Positions 52,400 to 59,789 of a DNA stretch of 64,000 nucleotides are shown here, piece after piece. The stretch spans positions 3,586,477-3,650,476 of the forward strand of contig OY282430.1 of assembly GCA_958296025.1 (NCBI GenBank). Reading direction: 5' to 3'. The translations under genes were made by a program, and so were the position numbers. This stretch comes from an uncultured Pseudomonadales bacterium. GTDB lineage: Bacteria; Pseudomonadota; Gammaproteobacteria; Pseudomonadales; Azotimanducaceae. The stretch's first letter is position 1, and each line of letters begins with the position of its first letter. The notes beneath the pieces are model-generated. The model searched no databases, was not told where the DNA came from, and saw only the letters and a program-made list of their open reading frames with translations.

Positions 52400-55206
52400 G
52401 CGAACGAGTGGAAGCGCCTTTGGTGGCCGACGGCACCATCTACCGAGTGCTGGAAAAGCTGATCGTTCTGAATGGGGAGCGCATCTCATACCGGGCACTG
52501 GACGTGGAGCATATCGGCGCCGTCTATCAAACCATGATGGGCTTCCGGCTAGAAACCGCCAAGGGACGCGCCATCGCCATCAAGGCCGCCAAGAAGCACG
52601 GAGCGCCAGCCACGGTGGACTTGGAGGCGCTGCTGAGGGAGGCACCGGCCAAGCGCGGCAAGTGGTTCCATGACCGCACCGACCGCAAGCCCACGGACCG
52701 GATCCTGCAAGCCATTCGGGGGGTGGAAACCCTTGAGGCCCTGCACGCCGCCCTGGAACCCATTATCGACCGGGAGGCCACTCCAGATTTGGTTCCCACT
52801 GGCGGCATGGTGTTGCAGCCGAGCGAGGAGCGGCGGCGCTCCGGCTCGCACTACACGCCCCGCGAACTGACGGAACCCATCGTCCGGTCCGCCTTGGAAC
52901 CTATCCTGCAACGGCTGACAAAGGAGAACCGCCCACCCCAGCCTGACCAGATTCTCGACATCAAGGTGTGCGACCCGGCGATGGGTTCGGGCGCCTTTCT
53001 GGTGGAGGCCTGCCGGCAACTGACCGACGCCTTGGTTGCCTCCTGGCATGCCCATGACGCGGTGCCGGAAATTCCTCCCGACGAAACCGAGATCATCTTC
53101 GCCCGCCGTTTGGTGGCGCAGCGTTGCCTCTACGGGGTGGACCGCAACCCGGTGGCGGCGGACCTTTCCAAGCTATCCCTCTGGCTCATCACCTTGGCCA
53201 AGGATCACCCCCTCACCTTCCTGGACCATGCCTTGCGCCACGGCGATGCGCTGGTCGGCCTGACGCGGGGGCAAATCGAAGCCTTCCACTGGGCGGACGG
53301 CAAGGGGCAACTGCAAACCGGCTTCGAGATGCTGCGCAGCCGCGAGCATCTACGCAGGGTCGCCGCCCTGCGTCAACGCATCCGCGAGGCCGGCGAAGAC
53401 GTCCCCGACTACGAGCTGCGCCTTTGGTGGAGCGACGCCCGCACCGCGCTGCACCAAGTGCGCGTATATGGCGATCTAGCGCTGGCCGCGTTCTTTGAGG
53501 GGGCGAAGCCGAAGCAGCGCGAGGACTTGCGCAAGCAGTTCGCCAACGATGTTCAGCACGACCGAGTGGACCAATATCAAAGCTGGCTGGAGGAACTGGC
53601 CAACGCCGACCCACCGTTGGCGCCCTTCCATTGGCAGATCGAGTTCCCGGAAGTGTTCGACCGGGACAATCCCGGCTTCGACGCCGTGGTGGGCAACCCG
53701 CCCTTCGCCGGCAAAAACACCGTGGCAGCGGCCAACGTTTCCCATTATCCCGACTGGCTGAAAGTCATGCATCCGCAAAGCCACGGCAACGCCGACTTGG
53801 TGGCGCACTTTTTCCGCCGCGCCTTCAACCTGATCCGCCGCGGCGGCACCTTCGGCTTGATCGTCACCAACACCATCGCCCAAGGGGACACTCGCTCCAC
53901 CGGCCTGCGCTGGATCTGCGAGCACGGCGGCGAGATTTACGATGTGCGCACCCGGGTGAAGTGGCCCGGCCTGGCCGCCGTGGTGGTGAGCGTACTGCAC
54001 GTCGCCAAGGGCCGCTTCCTCAGAGAGAAGCACCTTGACGGGAAAGCCGTGGAGAAAGTCACCGCCTTCCTGTTCCACCGCGGCGGCAACAGCGACCCGG
54101 CGCGGCTGAAGGCGAATGCGGGCAAGAGCTTTCAGGGGAGCATCGTGCTCGGCATGGGTTTCACCTTTGATGACAGCGACCGCAAGGGCGTAGCCACCCC
54201 CCTTGCGGAGATGCGGCGGCTGCTTGAAGATAACCCACGCAACCGGGAAGCGATCTTTCCCTACATCGGCGGCAAGGAAGTGAACACCAGCCCGACCCAC
54301 GCGCATCATCGCTACGTCATCAATTTCCGGGACTACCCGCTGCGGCGGGAGGATGTGCGAGAGCTTTGGGCGGATGCCGATGCGGAAAGGCAGCGGGAAC
54401 TGCGGCGGCAGGTGGTGGCGCCGGAGGATTATCCGGGGCCGGTGGCGGCGGATTGGCCGGAGTTGTTGGGGATTGTGGAGGAGAGGGTGAAGCCGGAGCG
54501 CGCCCATCTCACCAAAAATGCCATTGGCCGGAAACGCGCCATGTATTGGTGGCAGTACGGCTCGCTGGCTAAGGAACTTTATGCTGCTATAGCGGGGCTG
54601 GAACGGGTGCTGGTGTTGTCTAGAGTTGGCCAACAAGCCGCATTCGCCTTCTTGCCAGCACACTTAGTTTGCGCGGACTCGATAATCGCCTTCCCAATAG
54701 CCACCCACGCCGCCTTCTGCGCCCTCCAATCCCGCCCCCACGAAATCTGGACGCGCTTCTTCGGCTCGTCCATGAAGGACGACCTGCGCTACACGCCCTC
54801 CGACTGCTTCGAGACCTTCCCTTTCCCCGATAACTGGGAGACCCATCCCGACCTCGAAGCCGCCGGCAAGGCGTATCATGACTTCCGCGCCGCCCTCATG
54901 GTTGAGCGCAACGAGGGCCTCACCAAGACCTACAACCGCTTCCACGACCCCAACGAAGCCGCCCCCGATATCACCCAACTCCGCACCCTGCACACCGCTA
55001 TGGACCGCGCTGTCCTCAACGCCTACGACTGGCCGGACCTCCCCACCGACTGCGATTTCCACCTAGACTACGAAATCGACGAGGAAACTTGGGGCACCAA
55101 GAAAAAACCCTACCGCTACCGCTGGCCCAACGACATCCGCGACGAAGTCCTCGCCCGCCTGCTGGAACTCAACGCGGAACGGGCGGCACAGGAGACGCTA
55201 AGCTGA
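52396..55206 (+). CDS. drmMI: DrmMI adenine methyltransferase, C-terminal catalytic part
   Basis: A 936-residue frame holding the methyltransferase core. AdoMet motif I is 'VCDPAMGSGAFLVEA' (near 52970), and the catalytic motif is NPPF (53694-53705, 'AVVGNPPFAGKNT'), typical of N6-adenine enzymes such as type I, BREX and DISARM methylases. The target-recognition region is C-terminal ('SSMKDDLRYTPSDCFETFPFP'). True similarity in this frame begins before the GTG, around 52320, so the two frames are one broken gene of about 1,365 codons. In DISARM it marks host DNA and limits self-damage. Its stop overlaps the next ATG (TGATG). Confidence 0.78.
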   Translation: MSERVEAPLVADGTIYRVLEKLIVLNGERISYRALDVEHIGAVYQTMMGFRLETAKGRAIAIKAAKKHGAPATVDLEALLREAPAKRGKWFHDRTDRKPTDRILQAIRGVETLEALHAALEPIIDREATPDLVPTGGMVLQPSEERRRSGSHYTPRELTEPIVRSALEPILQRLTKENRPPQPDQILDIKVCDPAMGSGAFLVEACRQLTDALVASWHAHDAVPEIPPDETEIIFARRLVAQRCLYGVDRNPVAADLSKLSLWLITLAKDHPLTFLDHALRHGDALVGLTRGQIEAFHWADGKGQLQTGFEMLRSREHLRRVAALRQRIREAGEDVPDYELRLWWSDARTALHQVRVYGDLALAAFFEGAKPKQREDLRKQFANDVQHDRVDQYQSWLEELANADPPLAPFHWQIEFPEVFDRDNPGFDAVVGNPPFAGKNTVAAANVSHYPDWLKVMHPQSHGNADLVAHFFRRAFNLIRRGGTFGLIVTNTIAQGDTRSTGLRWICEHGGEIYDVRTRVKWPGLAAVVVSVLHVAKGRFLREKHLDGKAVEKVTAFLFHRGGNSDPARLKANAGKSFQGSIVLGMGFTFDDSDRKGVATPLAEMRRLLEDNPRNREAIFPYIGGKEVNTSPTHAHHRYVINFRDYPLRREDVRELWADADAERQRELRRQVVAPEDYPGPVAADWPELLGIVEERVKPERAHLTKNAIGRKRAMYWWQYGSLAKELYAAIAGLERVLVLSRVGQQAAFAFLPAHLVCADSIIAFPIATHAAFCALQSRPHEIWTRFFGSSMKDDLRYTPSDCFETFPFPDNWETHPDLEAAGKAYHDFRAALMVERNEGLTKTYNRFHDPNEAAPDITQLRTLHTAMDRAVLNAYDWPDLPTDCDFHLDYEIDEETWGTKKKPYRYRWPNDIRDEVLARLLELNAERAAQETLS

Positions 55207-55658
55207 TGGACCCGAAACTCAAGCATCTGGAATTCATCCAAGGCGTCATCAACCGCCTCGCGTCCAACTCCTTCCAAATGAAGGGCTGGAGCGTCGTGCT
55301 AGTGGCCGCGATGCTCGTGCTGCTGGCGCGGGAGGGCAGGCTCGATGCCGCACCTATCGCTCTAGGCCCTGTGCTGGTGTTCTGGGGGCTCGATGGTTAC
55401 TTTCTCTGGCAGGAACGCCTATTCCGAGCGCTGTATGACCATGTGCGAACTCTCGATGACGCCCAGATCGACTTCTCCATGGACATCATTCCCTGTAAAA
55501 TCGGCTACAATCGCACTTGGCTTGGCGCAGCTCTCTCAAGAACGCTTCTGTCTTTCTATGGAGCCTTGATCGCTGCCATCGGCCTAGCCACGGTTATCTT
55601 TCGACAAGGAGACGCTAATGGCGCGACGAGTCTTCTACAGCTTTCACTACAAGCCTGA
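55206..55658 (+). CDS. Small three-helix membrane protein, RipA-like, paired with TIR-like protein
   Basis: A 150-residue membrane protein with hydrophobic segments at about 26-42, 49-68 and 111-132. Its start 'KLKHLEFIQGVINRLASNSFQMKGWSV' recalls the small octameric membrane proteins often found next to TIR-like (DUF1863) genes. That is from memory of family context, not a computed match. Its ATG overlaps the drmMI stop (TGATG), and its end overlaps the next gene by 41 nt, so the three are translationally coupled. A membrane effector, opened by a signal from the TIR-like partner, is a reasonable hypothesis. Confidence 0.65.
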   Translation: MDPKLKHLEFIQGVINRLASNSFQMKGWSVVLVAAMLVLLAREGRLDAAPIALGPVLVFWGLDGYFLWQERLFRALYDHVRTLDDAQIDFSMDIIPCKIGYNRTWLGAALSRTLLSFYGALIAAIGLATVIFRQGDANGATSLLQLSLQA

Positions 55659-56109
55659 CAATTGGCGAGCGGCCCAAGTGCGCAACATTGGGGCCACAGA
55701 GGGCAACAAGCCAGCCTCAGACAACGACTGGGAGAAAGTCACGAAGGACGGGGATGCGGCCATCAAGCGCTGGATCGCCAGCCAAATGCACGGACGCTCA
55801 TGCACCGTAGTTCTAGTAGGCACGAACACGGCAAACCGCAAGTGGATTAACCATGAAATCATCGAATCTTGGAAACAAGGCATGGGCGTTGTCGGGATTC
55901 GTATTCACGGGTTGAAGGATTTAGATGACAATACGTCATCTATGGGCAATAATCCTTTCGACTACATAAAATGCGGAAACAAGAAGCTATCTTCGATAGT
56001 CAAATGCTACAACCCCGTGGGGCAAGACAGCAAAGAAAAATACGAATGGATTTCGAAGCGTCTAGCGAAAGCGGTTGAGGAAGCGATAAAGATCCGGAAG
56101 GAAAACTAA
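55618..56109 (+). CDS. TIR-like (MTH538/DUF1863, ThsB-like) domain protein
   Basis: A 163-residue protein with the start 'MARRVFYSFHYKPDNWRAAQ' and conserved 'TVVLVGTNTANRKWINHEI' (62-81), matching the MTH538 TIR-like family that includes Thoeris ThsB. Such proteins make nucleotide signals from NAD in phage defence. It has an AAGGAG ribosome-binding site (55606-55611). It overlaps the membrane-protein gene by 41 nt. The gene is clearly more AT-rich than its neighbours, supporting recent transfer. No ThsA-type sirtuin-SLOG gene is nearby, so it is not a classic Thoeris pair. Confidence 0.82.
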   Translation: MARRVFYSFHYKPDNWRAAQVRNIGATEGNKPASDNDWEKVTKDGDAAIKRWIASQMHGRSCTVVLVGTNTANRKWINHEIIESWKQGMGVVGIRIHGLKDLDDNTSSMGNNPFDYIKCGNKKLSSIVKCYNPVGQDSKEKYEWISKRLAKAVEEAIKIRKEN

Positions 56110-56150
56110 TTACCACCAATCCAATGTTATCATGACCCTTGGTCCAGACC

Positions 56151-57179
56151 TCACGCCTCCGGCAAGGCGGCTCCCCTTGTCGGCATAGCTTTGCTGGAAG
56201 ACTTGCCGATCTCCAAAACGTTCACCGAAGTATCTTGGTTTGCTGCTCGTTCCTCCACGAAGCCCGTCGGCACGTTCGCAAAGATGCTCTTCGTCGCCGC
56301 CATTAAGACAGCGTCGCGAGTCGCGGGATCGTCTGTCGCCTGCACGAATGCTTGAAAGGTCTTAAGGCTGAGAGCTCGATGCCTATTGATCGAGCGTTGA
56401 TGCTTCAAAGCGCGATAGATTCGCCCACACCAAATCGTTCCGGTGAAGAGGATGGCGATAACGGAGACCTTGGCAACCACAAAACGCAACGTCGCCCAGC
56501 TATTTGCATCCCCTGAAAGGGACGGCCAAAAAAATGAACCTATGGCGGAGGCGAGTGTGAGGAATGCAAGAGCCGCAACGGCCCCAAGCCACCATCGGGA
56601 ACTACCGGCCAATGCCGTCGCCTCGCGGTCGAACTCGCTGGTAAACGTGGCGACACCGGCGCTCGCTGATGCCTCGCGTGTTAGATGTACGATCTTGTCG
56701 ACTTCCTCCCGCTTGGCCGCAGCGTAGGTTTCAGCTTTGTCAAGCCGGTGCCTAGCGTCGGTGACTGCTGTTTCAATCTGCTTGATGTTCGCGGAGAAGT
56801 CTCCGCGCTTGTACGCAAGGTAGGGTATCCACTGGCTAGCGGCGGTATGTAGGGCCGCCACAGCGTTTTTGAGATGGGCAGCTATGTTATTGCGATTTTT
56901 CGAGGCGTCGCCTTCGAGCTTGAACTCGTCGATCAGTTGCAGATGTGTGGAGACATGCGGTATCTGCGCCATGATGTCCTGAGCCGCTTGGTCGGTGAGG
57001 TACATCAACGGCATGGCCGACAGGTCGCTGGCAATGGATAGCGCTAGCTCAATGTCCTGGGAGGCAATCTTGAATGTTATCGTTCCCCAGTCCGAGCGGC
57101 GTATCAACTCGGCGTCTTGGTACCGATTGATTTTCTCAAGCTGTTCCTTTAGCTGCAGAACGATAGCTTCCGAAGCCAT
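56151..57179 (-). CDS. Hypothetical coiled-coil protein with two transmembrane helices
   Basis: A 342-residue protein. Residues about 1-180 are helical, with a long coiled-coil-like stretch ('FSANIKQIETAVTDARHRLDKAETYAAAKREEVDKIV'). Two hydrophobic helices follow ('WWLGAVAALAFLTLASAIGSFF' and 'FVVAKVSVIAILFTGTIWCGRIY'), then a soluble tail. ATG 57179 has AGGAG 8 nt upstream; an upstream in-frame start at 57254 is less likely. I do not recognise a family. It is on the strand opposite to the DISARM genes and follows a GIY-YIG gene by 71 bp, so these two may be one cargo unit. Confidence 0.65.
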   Translation of the reverse strand: MASEAIVLQLKEQLEKINRYQDAELIRRSDWGTITFKIASQDIELALSIASDLSAMPLMYLTDQAAQDIMAQIPHVSTHLQLIDEFKLEGDASKNRNNIAAHLKNAVAALHTAASQWIPYLAYKRGDFSANIKQIETAVTDARHRLDKAETYAAAKREEVDKIVHLTREASASAGVATFTSEFDREATALAGSSRWWLGAVAALAFLTLASAIGSFFWPSLSGDANSWATLRFVVAKVSVIAILFTGTIWCGRIYRALKHQRSINRHRALSLKTFQAFVQATDDPATRDAVLMAATKSIFANVPTGFVEERAANQDTSVNVLEIGKSSSKAMPTRGAALPEA

Positions 57180-57250
57180 GCCATCTCCTCTATTGTTCGT
57201 GTGGTCGTGGCGACATAACGGTGGCGCTGGTGTGGTCTGGATTGTCTGCG

Positions 57251-57508
57251 TCAACCATCGGTATCGTTGTTGTACCGGGGGTTCTTTCCGTCGTGCCCCT
57301 TTCGGTATTTGGCGAGATTCTCGGCTTCCTTCCTTCTCGCGCCTTCGGCAGTCATGCGGCGCGAGGTCACAACAAGCCGATCAAAGTTCTTCCCTTGCGC
57401 TCTGTGTTCCTGCGTTCGCCGGTCAGGATCGTTGGTAGTGCCTCGGTAGACCACCTTCCGACCCTGCTTAAGGTCGTACATGACAGTATCTCGTGGTTTC
57501 TTGGGCAT
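57251..57508 (-). CDS. GIY-YIG nuclease-like small protein
   Basis: An 85-residue protein with a GIY-YIG-type core: 'VMYDLKQGRKVVYRGTTNDPDRRTQEH' (9-35) and the following helix with 'GKNFDRLVVTSRRMTAEGARRKEAENLAKY'. The second tyrosine motif reads VYRG instead of YIG. The catalytic Arg and Glu are present, so it could be active or a DNA/RNA-binding derivative. ATG 57508 has GGAGAGG before it. It lies in the minus-strand cargo block between the TIR-like gene and drmA. Confidence 0.7.
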   Translation of the reverse strand: MPKKPRDTVMYDLKQGRKVVYRGTTNDPDRRTQEHRAQGKNFDRLVVTSRRMTAEGARRKEAENLAKYRKGHDGKNPRYNNDTDG

Positions 57509-57655
57509 TCAGCCTCTCCAAAGTGCGGCACCGAGCAACAATAGGGACACTCGCCCGTCTTTTCAACCCCGACGGAGGGCCTACGGCACAAGGGCCTTGG
57601 TTGGAGGCACGGCCCACAAATGACCTGCTCCGAACACAAGGTTGCGCTGCTAGCA

Positions 57656-58042
57656 CTAGCCGCCCTGCTGTGCAATGCGGCGGGTCATCCATTCCACGAA
57701 CGCCTTGCGCGTCATGCCGCGCCGACGAGCTTCCGAGTCCATGAACGCGACCACGCCCTCGTCTAGCGTCAAGTTAGCGCGAACCGTGCGTCCAGAAAGG
57801 CGGATGAGCGGAATGGCGACGAGGACCGACCCTTCTGGCGGCGACACTTGCTCCAACGGGCTCGCTTCACCGACTCGCCCGCCGTCCCTTGCGGTCTCCG
57901 TCACATAGTCACGAAGCGCTTCCTCGGCGTTTACCAAGGCGTCGTCCATGGTTTCTCCCATGGCGACGATGCCCGGGATATCTGGAAACGCCACTCCGTA
58001 AGCGCCTGTTTCTCCGTCAACGAACGCAGGGTATCTGGACAT
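57656..58042 (-). CDS. hicB: HicB family antitoxin
   Basis: A 128-residue HicB protein. The N-terminal RNase-H-like domain begins 'MSRYPAFVDGETGAYGVAFPDIPGIVAMGETMDDALVNAEEALRDYV'; the C-terminal part ('TVRANLTLDEGVVAFMDSEARRRGMTRKAFVEWMTRRI') is a ribbon-helix-helix-type DNA-binding end. ATG 58042 shares one base with the hicA stop (TGATG). Downstream of the toxin, in the usual hicA-hicB order. It neutralises HicA and represses the operon in the family. Confidence 0.9.
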   Translation of the reverse strand: MSRYPAFVDGETGAYGVAFPDIPGIVAMGETMDDALVNAEEALRDYVTETARDGGRVGEASPLEQVSPPEGSVLVAIPLIRLSGRTVRANLTLDEGVVAFMDSEARRRGMTRKAFVEWMTRRIAQQGG

Positions 58043-58248
58043 CAAAAATCTCCTTTGTTCCGCCCGAGCCAACCAGCCTTCTTGGCAATGGACATAGCCA
58101 CCACCGGCGTGACTCGCCTATGCCGAGGCAGCGTCAAGATGCCATCGATCTCGGGATGCCGATAGATGTCGTGGGCACCGCCGTGGCGTGCCATGAACCA
58201 CCCCTCGCTCTCGAGCCGCCGCCTGATTCGAGCTGTGCTAGTTTCCAC
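58042..58248 (-). CDS. hicA: HicA family mRNA-interferase toxin
   Basis: A 68-residue HicA toxin of double-stranded-RNA-binding fold. The catalytic His region is 'MARHGGAHDIYRHPEIDGI', followed by 'LPRHRRVTPVVAMSIAKKAGW', the family pattern. The GTG start at 58248 is inferred from the domain start ('VETSTARIRRRLESEGW'); a longer frame to 58317 adds non-homologous residues. HicA cleaves mRNA. Intact pair with hicB. Confidence 0.85.
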   Translation of the reverse strand: METSTARIRRRLESEGWFMARHGGAHDIYRHPEIDGILTLPRHRRVTPVVAMSIAKKAGWLGRNKGDF

Positions 58249-58480
58249 GGTGCAGATATTTGCACGTTCAAGGTGCCTATGCAACCTAGGCTGACCGCAA
58301 GCGGCCATTGATGCCACGCCGTGACCAGAGAGCGGCGGGAACGACGCTTCCGCCAGCTCTTGCTGTCCGCGTACCCTGCCCCGAGCCCTAGATTCTTAAG
58401 GCTCAAGGCCCTGCGCACTTCATGCCGCAATTGACCTTGGCAGCCGCCGTTGCCGCCACCGCCACTGAAAAAGGCTGAGC

Positions 58481-58771
58481 TTGAGCGGCGGCGGGAGATC
58501 GGAAGCCCTTTGGTCCGAAGTCGGCAAGCACAGAACGTCAGTGCCTTTAGGACGGCTGTTCGATGAGTTTCAGCGCTGCGGCTGGCGGCACCCTCCATAC
58601 AAGGAGCCCTTCGCCATGAAGGGCGAGACACCCAAGCGCTTCGAGCGGCTATGCCTCCAAGCCTTGACGGAAGGGGCGATCAGCGAACCCAAGGCCGCGG
58701 AGTTGCTGGGCGTTTCCGTTCACGATCTGGACCGCCGGATACGGGGACAGCCCAGCGCCAGGCTGAATTGA
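58481..58771 (+). pseudogene. 3' fragment of an XRE/ImmA-type toxin-antitoxin gene
   Basis: A frame of 96 codons whose last half ('ETPKRFERLCLQALTEGAISEPKAAELLGVSVHDLDRRI') matches the C terminus of proteins with XRE helix-turn-helix and ImmA/IrrE peptidase domains. The N-terminal two-thirds is missing and the preceding 150 bp is broken by stops; adjacent frames carry short protein-like pieces. The supposed start is a TTG with no ribosome-binding site. Most likely a decayed gene in the defence island. Confidence 0.5.
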
Positions 58772-58781
58772 ACAGTCCCAC

Positions 58782-59183
58782 TTGACATCCTCATCGCCGA
58801 GGTTCCATGATTACGGACGTTTGGCGATTGTGCCCCTACACCGTTTGGCTGTAGAGGCGTATATGGGCGATCAGCGCGAGGACTACGGCATTATGAGCCA
58901 ATCGAGGGCTAATACGCCCAAGCGAACATTGTTTGCGGGCAGTCGGCGGGCGAAGCCGATGACGGTGTTCCTCTCAATGCAATTTCCAGCATCCCGCGCT
59001 GGCACTAGGTTTTACGTTAGCGCCTTGCGGTCCTTGAGCAGCGCAGGCGATTTCCATTCGGCGATCAATCTGCCCAAATATCCACGGGATGCCCAGCACC
59101 AAGACTTAGTGCGCATCGGCCAAGACATGTACAAGGCGATGGGCCGCCATGCAGACGAAACGGCGAAAACGCAGCAAGCCTGA
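58782..59183 (+). CDS. ORF of unknown function upstream of DUF2335 gene
   Basis: A 133-codon frame. The last 70 codons ('MQFPASRAGTRFYVSALRSLSSAGDFHSAINLPKYPRDAQHQDLVRIGQDMYKAMG') look protein-like, while the first 50 do not. Its end overlaps the DUF2335 gene by 35 nt. It could be a real short gene starting at a downstream ATG, or the continuation of the decayed XRE/ImmA region. No family is recognised. Confidence 0.3.
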   Translation: MTSSSPRFHDYGRLAIVPLHRLAVEAYMGDQREDYGIMSQSRANTPKRTLFAGSRRAKPMTVFLSMQFPASRAGTRFYVSALRSLSSAGDFHSAINLPKYPRDAQHQDLVRIGQDMYKAMGRHADETAKTQQA

Positions 59184-59598
59184 CGCAAATCCGCCGGAAG
59201 ATAAGCCTACGGCTTCCGCGCCCAATCTGCCTTCCAAGGCGGTGCTTGATGCCCTGCCCGAATCGGTGCGCACAGCGGTTGTCGAGGCTGCTTCCTTTTC
59301 CGGCCCCCTTCCCCCGCCATCCATGTACGGAGGATATGATCGCGTTCTTCCCGGCAGCGCTGAACGCATTCTCTCCATGGCTGAAAAGGAGCAAGGTCAC
59401 CGCATTGCGGCTGAGCAGACTGCGCTCAGCGCTTCGGTGCAAGATTCAAAGCTGGGCCAATGGTTTGGCTTCGCTATAGCAGTCATCTGTATTGGCGCGG
59501 GTGTATTCCTAGCCATGAAGGGGCAAACTGTAGCAGCCTGCATTGCGCTGGGCGCTAGCGCAATAGGTCTGGTGGGCCGTTTCTTGGAAACGAGATAG
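59149..59598 (+). CDS. DUF2335 domain-containing membrane protein
   Basis: A 149-residue protein. A charged, Pro-rich N terminus (1-45) is followed by 'FSGPLPPPSMYGGYDRVLPGSAERILSMAEKEQGHRI', the DUF2335 signature, and two C-terminal transmembrane helices ('WFGFAIAVICIGAGVFLAMKG' and 'VAACIALGASAIGLVGRFL'). The family is common in mobile and phage-related regions and its role is unknown. ATG 59149. It precedes the short unassigned frame before drmA. Confidence 0.72.
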   Translation: MQTKRRKRSKPDANPPEDKPTASAPNLPSKAVLDALPESVRTAVVEAASFSGPLPPPSMYGGYDRVLPGSAERILSMAEKEQGHRIAAEQTALSASVQDSKLGQWFGFAIAVICIGAGVFLAMKGQTVAACIALGASAIGLVGRFLETR

Positions 59599-59789
59599 CC
59601 AAGCCCAAACACATCGATTCAGGCGGCCACGCCGATGCGGGTCCCGACCAATTCCTGCTGCCGTCCCAACGCATCGACGCAGCACACCTAGCGCCTTTGC
59701 GCGGCAAGCTCCGGCGCGGGCGCGACAGCTTTGATATCGTGGCTTTCCGCGAGCAAATCGGGATTGATGCATGGAAACCCACTAAGTGA
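59599..59789 (+). other. Open frame coupled to drmA, no start codon found
   Basis: A frame ending TGA 59787-59789 overlaps the drmA GTG start by 4 nt (GTGA). The readable part ('DAGPDQFLLPSQRIDAAHLAPLRGKLRRGRDSFDIVAFREQIGIDAW...') looks protein-like, but no ATG or convincing GTG/TTG start exists after the in-frame stop upstream. It is probably the 3' end of a gene that once preceded drmA and was cut by the inserted cargo. Confidence 0.3.

Noticed and set aside
55206-56109. Classic Thoeris system
   Set aside because: The TIR-like protein resembles ThsB, but no ThsA with sirtuin or SLOG domains is adjacent; the partner is a small membrane protein.
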